Assembly: GCA_022496805.1 (NCBI GenBank)
Contig: CM040092.1
Span: forward strand, 14,712,113-14,776,112
Length of the DNA stretch: 64,000 nt
DNA from: Pohlia nutans
Lineage: Eukaryota; Streptophyta; Bryopsida; Bryales; Mniaceae
Direction: 5' to 3'
Shown: positions 1-12,220 of the stretch, one piece after another
Numbering within the stretch: the first letter of the stretch is position 1
Layout: each line of letters begins with the position of its first letter
Notes under the pieces: model-generated
The model's input: the letters and a program-made list of their open reading frames with translations, nothing else
What the model was told of the DNA's origin: nothing
Database searches by the model: none
Made by a program: the position numbers and the translations under genes

Positions 1-149
1 GCTTGTCATTTTTCAAAATGATTTACAAATCAATTGGTTGATATATTAAAGAAGTATTTTGTGTAAAATTGCATTGATGTAAGTATGAGATAAAATCTAA
101 TATCATTTTGAGATAAATCTTATTAAATGAAAATATTTTGGCAACATAC

Positions 150-1316
150 CCGATAATGTAAGTGCTGAAGTTATCCACAATATGAGAATTGATCCAACCT
201 CAACACTACTAACTATTCCTTCTGTTCGGGTTGCCTTCCATGCACCTTTTAGCCACTTTGCTGATTTAAAAACCCCAGGAGTAGCACCTCTTACTTTTTG
301 GCCAGGATAATAAGGGGAATTTCTATCATCCATAAAAACACTTTGCATGGGGACTAAATGTTCAGTATCAACACGAAAAATTTTACATTTAGCTCCTCCA
401 TCAAACATTACAGTTACATTATCCATAACTTCTTCAACACGTCCAAGCCAATTATTATAAATTACATAATCTCCTGGCATGTATGAACGTATCTATAGAA
501 GAAATAGATATTATAAAAATAATTATATATGCTTTTTAACATTAAAACAATAAAACATAAACTACTTTTTAATATGTATTAAAAATAAAAAAAATTATTG
601 CAAATTATTAGAAATAGTTCACAATATCATTCTCATCTTAGTTTTATAAACAAGTAAAAAATCATTAGAAATAACATAGAAACGTCATGTTGAATGTGTT
701 ATCAATACACAAAATAACTTGAAAATTGTATTATCTTGTTCACATTCAAATTGACATTTCCATATTAATCATCTTGAATAGAACTATTTACTAGTAATAA
801 GATTCTTTTATATAAATTAGTAAAAGAAAATTGTGAAATTTGTAACCTAATTAATATGTGGGTATGTTTTGTGTTGTATATTTAATTTGAAAATTTATAA
901 CTCACATGTCGAAGCCTAAGACTATCAATTCCTTTCACAGTTTCTCCATTGATAAGCTCTAAATCCACAAACATACTAATCTCCATTACAATGCCTGTTT
1001 GGCCAATAGGATTTGCAACAAGAGCTACAACATCTCCAAGTACAAATGATCGATCAAGCAAATGGAGGTTAGTGATGTCTTCATTTAATTCTTGAGACTT
1101 CAACCACAACACTCTAGCAAATCCAAGTGGAATATCATTTTTTTTATTGTCTTCATTTTTAGTTGTAATTTCCAAATTTGGATTAGATGTTGAGTCACTA
1201 GGTAATCTAGAAACTATTCCAATTTGTTGTGGTTTTGAAATTAATTGAACCAAATCTTCTCTAATAAATTTAATTTCAGGTAGTGGCTGATCAACACATT
1301 CTACTAACATTTTCAT
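150..1316 (-). CDS. UBC23/24: UBC23/UBC24 (PHO2)-like E2 ubiquitin-conjugating enzyme, N-terminal exons only
   Basis: Two exons are visible: 906-1316 (starts ATG, donor GTGAGT) and 150-492 (acceptor after CTATAG, donor GTATGT); they join in phase 0. The product carries the SH3-like repeats at the N-terminus of the large plant UBC23/UBC24/UBE2O family: REDLVQ then GIVSR near the start, LDRSFVLGDVVALVANPIGQ, then PGDYVIYNNWLGRVEEVMDNVTV, YYPGQKVR and VFKSAKWL in the second exon. In Arabidopsis the UBC24/PHO2 member is an E2 that limits phosphate uptake by degrading transporters; members differ in role, so phosphate function here is inference. The catalytic UBC domain should lie past the left edge, because the gene runs leftward. 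Both exons are open with good splice sites, so decay is not evident, but about 250 of the usual 900-1,100 residues are visible. Confidence 0.8.
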
Positions 1317-1491
1317 GATTCACAATTCAAATATTAAACATGAATTTTATTTTTTAAATAATAGTATCTTCATTTATATTGCATATTCTTTTCAATTCAA
1401 GGCCACTGCAAACCCTAAGAAATTTGTCATATAGAAGCTTCTTTAACATACATCTTTATTTATGAAGTTTCTAATGTAAAATTATATTTAA

Positions 1492-1721
1492 TTAACTCAA
1501 ATCAATAAGTGCTTTCATAGGGTGACATCTCCGAAGACCCACACTTTGCCCCTCATTGTCAATTTTTTCTTTAGACCTTTTCTTGCACTCCTCCTTCTTT
1601 TCAATTTTGTTCAAAGCATGCGCAATGTCCTTCAATGAGGGACCACTAGAAAGGTTAGGTTTGATTGACAACATATTTTCTAAAACCACTAGCTGAAACT
1701 CTTTCATTCTAAACATCCATT
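1492..1721 (-). CDS. possible terminal exon of an unidentified gene
   Basis: After an acceptor-like ATGTAG (1722-1723) the minus strand is open for 76 codons to a TAA at 1492. It begins WMFRMKEFQLVVLENML, has a lysine/glutamate-rich middle (KIEKKEECKKRSKEK) and ends MKALIDLS. Composition and the amphipathic look fit a coding exon better than the surrounding AT-rich DNA. It ends about 175 bp upstream of the UBC23/24-like ATG, so it is probably the last exon of a different gene. I do not recognise the family and could not find further exons. It could also be a chance ORF. Confidence 0.25.
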
Positions 1722-2999
1722 CTACATTTGTAAAATTATAAGTCGGATTTTTTTCTTAAATCATCTTAAGATGATAATTGAATTTAAATGATTATTTTGA
1801 AAGATTTATTTCTTGTCTCCTTTTTTTTCATCATCCTATGGTTTAAAATGTGTCCAGTTTGTTATGGTTTTTCTGTATACACAAGTATGAAATAATTATT
1901 TCAATTTATATTGTCAAAGAATTGAAAGAAATTGCTTTTCAAGCAATTGACCAGTCTTATAAGTGTAAGAATCTAGTCACTTTAGTTAAACAAACTAAAA
2001 ATATTGACATCATACTTTTTAATGCTTTATAATTTAGCAAGCTAAATGTTTTAAAAAGAATTAGAGTGTAATGAATAATTGAGACTTCATGTATCAAATC
2101 AAAAATTTCAAACAAGAGGTAATTCAAGCAATTTAATTGAAAAACAATGTGGCTCAGATACAAAATGAAAACAAAAGCAAATTTTCAAATTTCGTCATAT
2201 GTAACTTTAAAATTTTACTATTTTTTTGTGATTCTTTTCTTAGATAGATTAGTTTCTATACAAGTTACAAAAATCTTTTTTTTTAATTTGATTCTTTTTC
2301 TATTAATCAAAATTTTGCAATGTTTTTGAAAAATGAATAAAGAAATTATTGTTATGCATAATTACATTAAAAATGTATATATAATAATTTATAATTTATA
2401 TAGAGTGCATGATTACCTAAAATTCAAATATGGCCAATGGTAGCATTTTACAATCCTACATCTTTGTTGAAAAGTTTTGTTGACTTGGATGTAAAGATTA
2501 AAAACATGTACATGATTTTAATTTTCTTTTTGAAATCAAAAGACACACAACTCTTCAAGTTGATAAGCTCAAAGAACTCCTAGGAGAAAACCATATCATT
2601 TTATTAATTTTTCAACGTTGTTGTATTCTACGTTTCATTTGTCGTTTCAATTGTAGATTTGTAATGTATTATTGACATGAATATTTCTTAAAATAAATTC
2701 ACCAATGGCCTTTGGCATTAACATCTCAAAGTTTATACATTTGTTAAAACACTAGAGGGAGGCACTCTCTTGTGCAAAAAATGAAATACATACACAAATA
2801 ATACATATTTTTATAGGTTATAAGTAACAAGGATTTTCATAAAATATTCCTATAATGCAAAAAAAATTCCTAAAATATTTTTGATTTTTTAATATTAAAT
2901 TGTAATTTTTACTTTAAAAGAATAATTAGATGTTCTACATTTTTCTCACATTGTTTTAAAGATGTTGCAAGTTACTTTGCCGAGTCAAACAATGGCATA

Positions 3000-3002
<3 letters not shown>
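1722..3002. other. AT-rich intergenic DNA, nothing recognised
   Basis: Very AT-rich with only short chance ORFs. No repeat end, splice-consistent exon or RNA gene seen. Confidence 0.5.
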
Positions 3003-3035
<33 letters not shown>

Positions 3036-3080
3036 AGTAACAACTATATATATATATATATATATAGTTGTTACTGAGAC
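3003..3080. repeat. TA microsatellite followed by a perfect 50-nt palindrome
   Basis: A (TA)n run occupies 3003-3030. Positions 3031-3080 then read GTCTCAGTAACAACTA, an alternating TA core, and the exact reverse complement of that arm. The whole 50 nt is self-complementary and could extrude a cruciform. Confidence 0.85.
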
Positions 3081-3114
3081 TAGATGCCACTAGTAGGAAA
3101 ACCACATGATTAGA

Positions 3115-3764
3115 CTACACTGAATGGCATATTTAGTGTCTGGGACACTATTTGATTTTAGGGAGATATAGTGTCCTCATAAGAAAAGAAATAAAAAATG
3201 TAGTGTTCCAATGACATATGGCAACTTTATAATAAATATAGCATGCCACTTCATGTCACTCTCATTACTTGAAAAGAACATGTCACTCTCAATGAACGTG
3301 GGAATGACAAGTGGCAAACTCCTATGTAGTGTCAAGGGGTACTATCTCGGGGGGTGTAGTGATATGTTGGAGTAGCAATATACGTGCGAACAAATGATAG
3401 GGTATTTTCAAAAACATGGGAACAAAGAATTATAAATGGACTTAGAGGTAATATAGGGTATCAAAAATGGCACTGGACATCTTTAAAGTACTATAGGGTA
3501 TGGAATAATAGGTAATTTGGAATTATAAGTAATGCAAGCCCCTTTTTTATGAACCCAAAGTAGAAAATTACATAATGATAGCATGTGAAAAAAAAACCAA
3601 AAAAACAAGTAATACCCCCCTATAAAATAGTCGTTGTTTGCACCTATATCCTTAATTTTTTAACACACTGACCCCCCCGAGGGTACTATTTTACTTCACC
3701 TTTGAAAACATTGTGGTGAAAAACATCAATTATCTCCGAACACTAAATACGCCATTCAGTGTAG
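3115..3764. mobile_element. Non-autonomous TIR element, CTACACTGAATGG family (copy K1)
   Basis: The left end CTACACTGAATGGCAT matches the inverted right end (3743-3764) with one change over more than 20 bp. No coding capacity. Its first 240 bp match, inverted, the element at 61.1-61.7 kb and more loosely the one at 63.2-63.7 kb. No convincing target duplication was found, so the superfamily is undecided. Confidence 0.75.
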
Positions 3765-3894
3765 CAAAAAGACTCACGGGATGACCCCACATGACGAATT
3801 AAACTAGTTGTGGGTCTTTTTAATCATACTTCTCTAGTTTACACGAGTGGTGTTTTTACTACTATGCCAAGGGCTTCTAATGACTTTATCTACA

Positions 3895-5966
3895 CCAATG
3901 AACATGCAATTCGCTATTTATGCACTTAGCCAAGTGTGCTTATTTTATGAGCAAAATTGGCTAAATTTTTTTCTAAAAAACAACAATTTTTGTCTTTCTA
4001 CAATCTCTGACATTGTAAAAACAATTTTTATTATTTTTTTAATACTAATCTTTATCTTTTCTTTTATATTTTCTTTTCTCTTGTTTTATTTCTTGTCTTC
4101 TTTCTTGTCTTCCTCTTCTCTTCTTTCTTGTCTTTTGATTTTCTTCTACTTTATCTTCATTCTTTTCTTTCCATTTTTTGCTCTTCTTGTGTAGCCGCGG
4201 ATCTGATACTCGCACTAAGGTTTTTTTTTCCCTTCTTTGTTAGGGTTTAGTTTGCCATTTGTGCCAATGAACCCTATTAAAAACAAAATTAAAAAAATCA
4301 AATCAAATCAAATCAAAGTGAGTAAAGCCACCGGCTAAACCCTAAACAACAGCAAAACAATTTTATTTTATATCAGATTATTTATTTTCTTTTCTCGGCT
4401 GTTGGGTCTACAGCCGCACACCCTATCCCTTCCTTCTCCCTATCCCTTTTCTCTCCCTATTCCTTCCCTCTCTCTCTTCTTTCCCTCTCCCTCTCCTCTT
4501 CCTCCTCTCTCCCTATTCCTTCCCCCTCTCTCTTCTTACCCTCTCCTTCTCCTCTTCCTCCTCTCTCCCTATTCCTTCCCTCTCTCTCTTCTTACCCTCT
4601 CCCTCTCCTCTTCCTCTTCTCTCATATAAAAAAGCAAAAAAAAAGGAGAAAAAAAGAAAAAAAGAAGCATTCATGGTAAGTACAGCCGCCAATTGTACCT
4701 TAAACAACAACGGGAAAATAACAAACAAAAATTGCTATTCTCGGTTGTTGGGTGCGCGGCCACGCACCATATCCATTCCTCAACCTCTCCCTTCCCTCTC
4801 CCTCCCCTCTTCCTCTCCTTTCTTCATACAAAAAAAGAAGAAACAAAAAGAAAAAGAAAAGATTAAAATAAATTAAAATAAAAAAACATTTAAGGTGAAT
4901 ACAACTGCTAGATGTACCCTAAACAACAATGGAAATATATATATATATATATACACATATATATGTATGTATGTATGTATGTATTTTTAATTTTTAATTT
5001 TTAATTTTTGCCTTTCTCGGCTGTTGGATGTGCGGCCGCGCACCCTATTCCTCTCCCTCTACGGCTCTACCTCTCCCTTTTCTCTTCCTCTTCCTCTCCC
5101 CTCTTCATATATATACAAGAAAGGAGAGGGAGAGTCTCCTCACTTATTGACTTATATATGGGAGAGGGGAGGGAGAAGGAAGGAATAGGATACGCGGCCG
5201 CATACCTAACGGCCGAGAATAGAAAAAAATAAAGAAAAATAAAGAATAAATAAATGATTAATTAATTAATTAAATTCCTGCCGTTATTTAGGGTAGAGTT
5301 GGCTTCTGTACCCACCCTGAATGATTTTATTTTTTTCTTCTTCTTTTGTTTCTTCTTTTTTATATGAGAAGAGGGGAGGGAGAGGAGAGGAATAGGAAAG
5401 GAAGAGGAAGAGGGAAGGAATAGGGTACGCGGCCGCGCATCCAATAGCTAAAAAAAGAAAGAATAAAAACAAAAATAAAAACTATATATATATATTCTTC
5501 GCCGCCATTTGGAGTTCAGCCGGTGGTTGTACATACCTTGTTTTTTTAACTTTAAATTTTAAACATTAATTTTTTTATTTTATTTTGGGTAGGGTCAGTG
5601 GCACAAATGGCAAGCTAAACCCTAAGAAAGAAGAAAAAAAAAAAAAAAAAAAGACTTTGTTGCAGGTGTGGAATGCACAGCTGCACAAGATGAGTCCAAA
5701 ATGGAAAGAAAAGAATGAAGAAATAAATAGAAGAAAAATAAAGACAATAAGAAGGAAAAGAAAGAAGACAATAAAGAAGACAAGAAAGAAAACACAATAA
5801 AAGAAAAGATAACGATTAGGATAAAAAATAAATAAATGAATTGTTTGTTTACAATGTAAGGGATTGTAGAAAGACAAAAATTGTTGTTTTTTGGAGAATT
5901 TTTTAGACAAATTTTTTTATGCGCCCGGGGCTTAGTGCGTAAATAGCGAATTGCGTGTTAATGGCA
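3895..5966. mobile_element. Large foldback element with mirrored internal repeats
   Basis: The outer ~370 bp on each side are inverted repeats: the left arm (3895-4270) has GCAATTCGCTATTTA, AACAACAATTTTTGTC and TTAGGGTTTAG, and the right arm (about 5590-5966) has the same blocks reversed. Inside are five copies of a GC-rich block, CGGCTGTTGG followed by GCGGCCGC-like sequence, at about 4397, 4740 and 5017 in one sense and 5190 and 5415 in the other. These alternate with copies of a CAGCCGCC/CCTAAACAACA block. The symmetry centre is near 5105-5150. There is no transposase; open frames inside are translations of pyrimidine tracts. Resembles FB/TU or MULE-type foldbacks, but no target duplication was established. 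Confidence 0.75.
4420..4622. repeat. Polypyrimidine tract (CTCCCT-type repeats)
   Basis: About 200 bp almost entirely C and T on the plus strand, made of imperfect repeats of CTCTCCCTATTCCTTCC. It lies inside the foldback element and is matched by shorter purine tracts at 5160-5185 and 5370-5410 on the other side. Could form triplex (H-DNA). Confidence 0.8.
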
Positions 5967-6464
5967 TCCTTGCCATCCATGATGAACCTTTTGGTGCATT
6001 GTTAATTCTTAAAGTCTATTAATGAATTTATCTAAAACTATGACTAAATATGGCAGACATTGAAATAAAGGTATCTAAGCAAATCCCAACTCTTAACTAT
6101 AAGATTTTATAGTTATTATGTATATCTAATACCTTAGCAATTTTTAGGGTTCAAATTCTTTGCAATCTCTTTGATCATAACATTCAAAGTAAACAAAATA
6201 AAATTAAAAATCAAAAAATCAAAAACTATGATTTTCGTCATTTGGAGAGGCAAAGCTACATTTATTTTCAAAAAGTTATAGTGTTCAAACTTGGTAAATT
6301 GCGTGTATGTTTAGAAAATTTTATAGTCACTAAAGGTGTTTAAAATTTTTGAAAGAAATATTAACTAGAAGAAGATAATAATATAAGAAAAACAAATTGT
6401 TGAAAACTTTGATCTGGAATTGAACAATATCAATTGCAATTGTGAAAATGTTGACGCAATCTAC
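5967..6464. other. Intergenic, no gene seen
   Basis: AT-rich DNA between the foldback element and the first TTAA-bounded element; nothing recognised. Confidence 0.5.
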
Positions 6465-7437
6465 TTAACCCCTAAACGTCCCAGCGTCCAGAAACTGGAC
6501 GATAAACAGATTCGAAGCCTTGCAACTTTCTCATACAACCTTGGATGACTTTCATCCAAGTCATCTTTGTAAGCCTATTAAATTCTCTACCAATTACAAT
6601 AAATCTCTTGTGATGGAGAGTTGTTAATATTGGAGAGGCCTTCAACTACAAGTATGTCAAATTTGTTGGGTAGATTTCATGCTTGCAATGGTCCTCTCAT
6701 GTACACCTCATGTACATCTGAGCCATGCTAATATCTATTTTTGAGGCTAGAATCTACTTCTGTTCAAAGGGTTGGTTCACCCTCTCCACATTTGGCAGTT
6801 TTCCAAAGATGCATTAAAAAATGCAACTAAGAGGGATATTTTCAACTTGATGAATGAATAAAAGTTGTACATTATGAATTTTAGATTCTATCCATATAGT
6901 TAGATCTATGATTGCTATCACCAATATTTTCTACAAAATTTGAAACTTTGCTCTATTAATAAGTTTATAAAAAGTTTCAAATTAATAAGCTATGATAAGT
7001 TTCAAATATCCTATTCTTTTAATAAGTTTATAAAAAGAATTTCAAATAATAGAAAAATTCTAATCTTTTGTAATTTGATTACAAATAAGATATTGACAAT
7101 CTAAGAATGAAATTTGTTGTGATGGGTTGAAATGTAATACTCTAAGTGTAGTGATTTTTGAAGATTTTTTGGTTGCTTAATTTTAGTAGTTTACTTTTTC
7201 AAGAGCACTTGTAGACTAAAATCTTCAAAATTTTGGGTGGAACACTACAACATGAAATGAAGCATAAAAATTTCACAAATCATCCCCTTTCTAATCGGAT
7301 CACACATGCACAAAGCTAACTTCCTATAAAAGCTTCGGTAAAAAAATCCACACTGCAAAAAGTGCATGATGGATGAAAAAACAGATTTCAAATCTCTACA
7401 TCATGCATGGTTGGGCGGTTAGGGCCTTAGGGGTTAA
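6465..7437. mobile_element. TTAA-bounded non-autonomous element, family A (A1), possibly composite
   Basis: Left edge TTAACCCCTAAACGTCCC (6465), right edge CCTTAGGGGTTAA (to 7437). From about 6775 to 7425 it matches copies A2 (19487) and A3 (57356), sharing the GCATTAAAAAATGCAAC and GGGATATTTTCAACTTG regions. The first 300 bp are not in those copies but start like element E1 (28802). A1 may therefore be an A element joined to another family's terminus. A hairpin CGTCCAG-AAA-CTGGACG lies 20 bp from the left TTAA. Confidence 0.6.
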
Positions 7438-7908
7438 TTTTTTGTGATTTTTTTTTGAAATTTTTGAAATTTTAATTTTAAAACAAATATCATATGTTAC
7501 TAGGTTGGCCAATGTCAAATTTTGACACAAAAGTTCTAGCAACGGATCTATCCGAGTGTGAGTGTGTGCATGGTCGTATTATATAATTGGATTCTGCTAA
7601 GAGATGTCTTAAATGCTAGCAAAATGAATTCATTATTTTTTACCTCACTAATAAAAAATAATGAATCAATGCTTCATTTGTGATACAATTTTATTCTATA
7701 AGAAAAAAAGTGTTTAAATAAATAAATTAATCAAAGAATAAAAAAAGTGGAATTCAAACAATGACTCTACAACCACTACTTCAAATGATTTGAAGATTAA
7801 TGTACCTTGAAGTTGATTCATAATTACATGTTCATAGATCATTTAGGTTTTGATGGCAAAAATTCACGGCACAGTGTAACCAAAATCACCAAACTATGTT
7901 ATGAACTC

Positions 7909-8485
7909 TTAACCCTAAGTGCCCAAGGGTCTTTTTTAAATGCTAGATATGTTATAATGTCCATCTTACTCAACTTTTTATGAGCCACGATCTTTAAATA
8001 TATTAAGAGCACAACAATAAGACAACATTCATACGGTTAAATTTTGGAAAAATGTTATGAACTTTTTAATAATCAATTTATAAGAATTACCTTTGAAAAC
8101 TCATAAGAGATACATATTTAGTCATTTTCACTTGATATGAAGTATGATAGGTCAAAAAAATTGGTTTTATATAGTGGTTAACTTATTCAAGTTAGAGCTA
8201 ATATTATTTGAATAAAATCCTAAAGATTCCATTCCGGGAAATTTTTCAAAATTGTGACAATTTGAGATGCTGTCACTTTGATGGCTTTAGACAAAAATCA
8301 GTAAAAAAACATTCAAACTTTCTTTTGGAAAAGGTCGATCAATTTCAATATCTACAAGGGAAAAAATTAAGCTCAAAAATTGTTATTTTTGCAAAAGTTA
8401 TGAACATTTAAAGAGGGTTGAACTTTTTTTAAACTTTGAAATTCTGGATCAACCAAATATGGTCAATTAGGCAGTTAGGGGTTAA
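7909..8485. mobile_element. TTAA-bounded non-autonomous element, family H
   Basis: Left TTAACCCTAAGTGCCC, right GGCAGTTAGGGGTTAA; the termini are imperfect inverted repeats flanked by TTAA on both sides. 577 bp, no convincing ORF. No second copy seen here. Confidence 0.5.
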
Positions 8486-10714
8486 AGATTAATATAAGTA
8501 AAATCTAAGAGTCAAATAGAATATAAATGTCATAATATTGTGTCAAATATAAATAAATTATGTATAGAAAAAGTGAATGACCATTATGATTTATAATTAT
8601 GAAAATCAATGTATTGTGTCCTTGCATTTGGTTTTAAAATATAACAAACGGAATTTTAAACAAATCTATATATATATATATAAAATTAAAGGAGGTGTAT
8701 TATAAATTTTAAAGAATTAAAAAGATTTTCATTGCATTGAATAGAATAAATAAAATTTGATATCAATTGTAGTACAAAAGATTTGTTCATGTTAGACCAC
8801 TACAGCTGTAGCAACAAGTGACATGGTGCATTATATATTAAGGATGTTTAGTTGTTTTGTAGTGGCACCTGAGATCTTCACGACAAGACAAATGGGACCA
8901 TACTTGGTACCTTTGAAAATGCCTTCAAGTAGGAGATGTGCACAAAAGAAAGTTTCAAGTGAACTTGAGCTACGGTGCAAAATATATTGAATTTCAAAAT
9001 ATCACTAACCCTTAAAATTGGGGAAATTAGAAAAATAGCTAATATTGGACATTTTTTGTAACATCAAAAAACCTTCAAGGATGTAATATGCGTATAGCTA
9101 GTTTCACGCAATTCCAACTTATGGAGAGGAAGATATTGAATTTTAATTTTATCTTCAAAAGTGTCATTTAACTTGAGTAAAATGAAGAAAATATTAAAAT
9201 GCTAGTCAAGTGCAGAAAGAAGTGAATTCATTTAACTATGAATGAAAAAATAAATAAATAGAAAAAAGAAAAAAAACTAAGAAAGTTTTGAAAACAAGAA
9301 ATTTTACATTCAAAAAAGAAAAAAGAAAAGAAAAGAAAGATAAATGATTACAATTACATCATGGACTATGAAGGGAATATAATATAGAATAAACCACTAT
9401 AGTTGTGGCAACGACACTAGGCACCAAAGAAATATCAATATGTAAAAATCCAAAAATCCAAATATTAAAGAACTATAAGAATTTGAGAATTCAAAATTTT
9501 AAAAATTCATATATTCATAAATGAAAAATAAAACTTTTAATACATGAGAAATTCAAATGTAGCTATAAAAATTACGATAAGTACCAAAAGAAAAATCATA
9601 ATAGGCTAGTACATCAAGAATTTCTAAACTCCTTAACATCTTTAATGTTTTTATTTTTATTTTTATTTTTCAAAATTATATAATTTAAAATTTAAAATTT
9701 TGATATAATAATAAATTTCCAATAAAAAAATAAAAAAATAGTAAATAGAAATGAAAGATAGGCTAGAAAAATTTAAAAATCTAAAGTCAATAAATGAAAA
9801 GATTAATAAAAGAAAACTTGGTTGCATCATAAGATTTGATAAAACGACTACTTGGAAAAAGAGGAAAGAAAAATATATTAACTTTAAAGAAAGGGTATAT
9901 AAATTTGCCCTAAAGAAATACAAAATATTAAAAAAATAGATAGAGGATTTTAAAATAGCTTTGATACATATGGGATAAAGTCTATAAATAAAGTGAAGTA
10001 GAAAAATAAATTTCTTTACTACAAAAATAAATATTAATGTGAAATTTAACAATGAAATGCGCAATTTTGATGCATAGAAATAGTAAATTTAAAACCTTAA
10101 ACTAGGTTGTCATCGTTAGTGTAGAAATCATTGAAGTCCTAGACAAAAATTTGAAACAAATTTTTTTCCTCAAAGCTTTTATAGACTTTAAAATTTATCA
10201 GCTTTTAAATTCATTAATTCTTAAATTTTTGTAGTTTTTGAATTTTTGCATCTAAATTTCATTTTTTTGAATCCATTATTTTGATTTTTTGTTCTATTTA
10301 TCTTTTCAAAGATGCATTTGCCCTTTCAAGATAAAATATCCTCAACTCATTTGTTATCTTTTAAAATGATACTTAATATTGATTTAATCAATGTTTTTAC
10401 ATTCAACAGGCAATTTGTACATTTTTGGTTTCTTTCTAGAATTTCAATTTCTTAACATTAACTTCAACCTAAAAGTTATCATTGAAATTAAGTGAATAAA
10501 TATTATATTTCGTTTCTGAAAGCCAATTAAAAAAAAAATCATTTTAAAAGGATATCAAATCATTTCAAAGTATATAAAAAAACATTTTAAAAAATCAAGA
10601 TTCTTTTTTTAATTATTTATTTTCAAATTTTGATGATTTCATTGATCACTGTATTGCCAAAAAAACTCATGACATATAACAACGTTTTTCACATCGAAAG
10701 AGAACAGTAGAACT
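8486..10714. other. 2.2 kb AT-rich intergenic DNA without a gene
   Basis: No exon-like frame found; open frames near 9663-10064 are low-complexity products of A/T-rich DNA. ACCACTACAGCTGTAGCAAC near 8795 recurs in diverged form near 9391, hinting at old unresolved repeats. Confidence 0.5.
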
Positions 10715-11534
10715 TTAACCCTTTTACGCTTTGGATATTTACGCTTTGGATATTGTAGCTGGGTTCAATGGTTTTCATTGGGTTTTTCCAATATGATTGA
10801 TACTACCAAAAATAAGATGGACTAAATTAGAAATTAATCGAATAATTGTATTCTCACTTGGAGTGGAGACATTTTGCCAAAATCAGAGAATCATCCGATG
10901 GTGGAGTTGGAAGATCATAGTATGTCTTTGAACCGTATAATGCACACTCAAAAATGAGATTTTGGAGGGTATGTAACTTCAATGTTAAATAGAATTTGGA
11001 TTAAATTTTCTATAATGAAAGTGAAGATGTTCATCAATGACCTACGTCAACACCTCTATGTTGCAACCTTTCATGTTGAGAACAGACTCACACATAATTG
11101 TTGTGAATTTTATAAGTGAGAGTGACTTATCCATGTACGGTTTAGGACAAAAATTTATACATTAAAATATGAAAGGAGTTGGTGTACTATGGATCAAGAT
11201 CGGAATACATACATTAATGGAATATGAACAAGAGAACACAATCCAGAAAAATAAAACAAGATAACAAACTTCCAAACACAAGAAATTCCACAGTACATGT
11301 GTTGTAATTGTACATATTTTCTGTAGTTTCAATTATTTGCAATATTTTTGCATTTTTTCATAGGTATTTTGATAGTTGCACAACTCCAAATTAGAATTTT
11401 CTAGAAGATATATATTATAAGTTTAAAAATCTAAACTTTATAATTCAAAATCCAATTGTTCACAAATTTTCCATTATTAGCGTTTTTGACACATCAGGGA
11501 TGACAAAGTAGTGACTTGAGTACTAAAGGATTAA
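10715..11534. mobile_element. TTAA-bounded non-autonomous element, family B (B1)
   Basis: Starts TTAACCCTTTTACGC and ends GTACTAAAGGATTAA, with exact TTAA at both sides. 820 bp. It shares long stretches with B2 (12221), B3 (50180) and, inverted, B4 (59348), for example ATGAAAGGAGTTGGT and TTTTGATAGTTGCACAACTCC. Just inside the left end ACGCTTTGGATATT is tandemly duplicated. Confidence 0.65.
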
Positions 11535-11589
11535 TTCTTCAGTGCCTAGGGTGGTTTGGAAGAAACCAAAGTTTTTTGGTGATTTCTAC

Positions 11590-12137
11590 TTAACCTTTTA
11601 ACACGCTTGCGTCCATATAATGGATGACATACAGAATGCAACCTTTCTCAACACTACATCATGTATAGTTTTTCATCCATCCAAATTCTCATGAATCTTG
11701 TGCTAGTTGACTATCATTTGTACGGTATTCATCTTCAAAATAAGATATTGTGATTTTTTCCAAAACAACCCAATTGGTTTATGTCAAGTTTCATTCCTAA
11801 TTCAAAAAGCGAGACCTTAACATGATTTTCCAAAATAAGTAGAATCAAATAATGGAAACCATACCATCTCATAGTGCATGTTATTCCAAATTTATCACAA
11901 TATTTTTTAGTTTTTTGGTGATAATTTGGGGTTCTTAATTGAATTTCAAGAGAAATCCTTGCAAAATAAATTTTAAAATATTAATAAAAAATATGATAAA
12001 TCCAACCATACAGTTGTGATCTTCACATTGACATTTACAGCTTAGCTTTGTACAACAACTCCATTTTGTTTTTCATGAAACATTATATAACAAACCTTTG
12101 AGATGTTTAGTATTGGATCGGGACGTTAAAGGGTTAA
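11590..12137. mobile_element. TTAA-bounded non-autonomous element, family F (F1)
   Basis: Starts TTAACCTTTTAACACGC and ends GACGTTAAAGGGTTAA; 548 bp, TTAA on both sides. An inverted copy, F2, lies at 61985-62526 with matching ends and interior. TCCAT-ATA-ATGGA forms a small hairpin about 20 bp inside the left TTAA and is kept in F2. Confidence 0.65.
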
Positions 12138-12220
12138 ACCTCTCTATGTTCAAATCATGGATACTATTAATAGCATTTAATTGTATAAATGTAAGCATAG
12201 CTCAATCAAACAAGTGTCGG

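Noticed and set aside
3847..4629. Open frames rich in Leu/Phe/Ser/Pro
   Set aside because: They translate pyrimidine tracts inside the foldback element and have no protein-family features.
5575..5910. 111-codon hydrophobic ORF on minus
   Set aside because: It is the purine tract of the foldback right arm read on the other strand; its mirror copy at 3.9-4.2 kb gives the same low-complexity product.
9663..10064. 133-codon ORF on minus
   Set aside because: Composition (Phe, Leu, Ile, Tyr) simply reflects AT-rich DNA; no splice context or motif.
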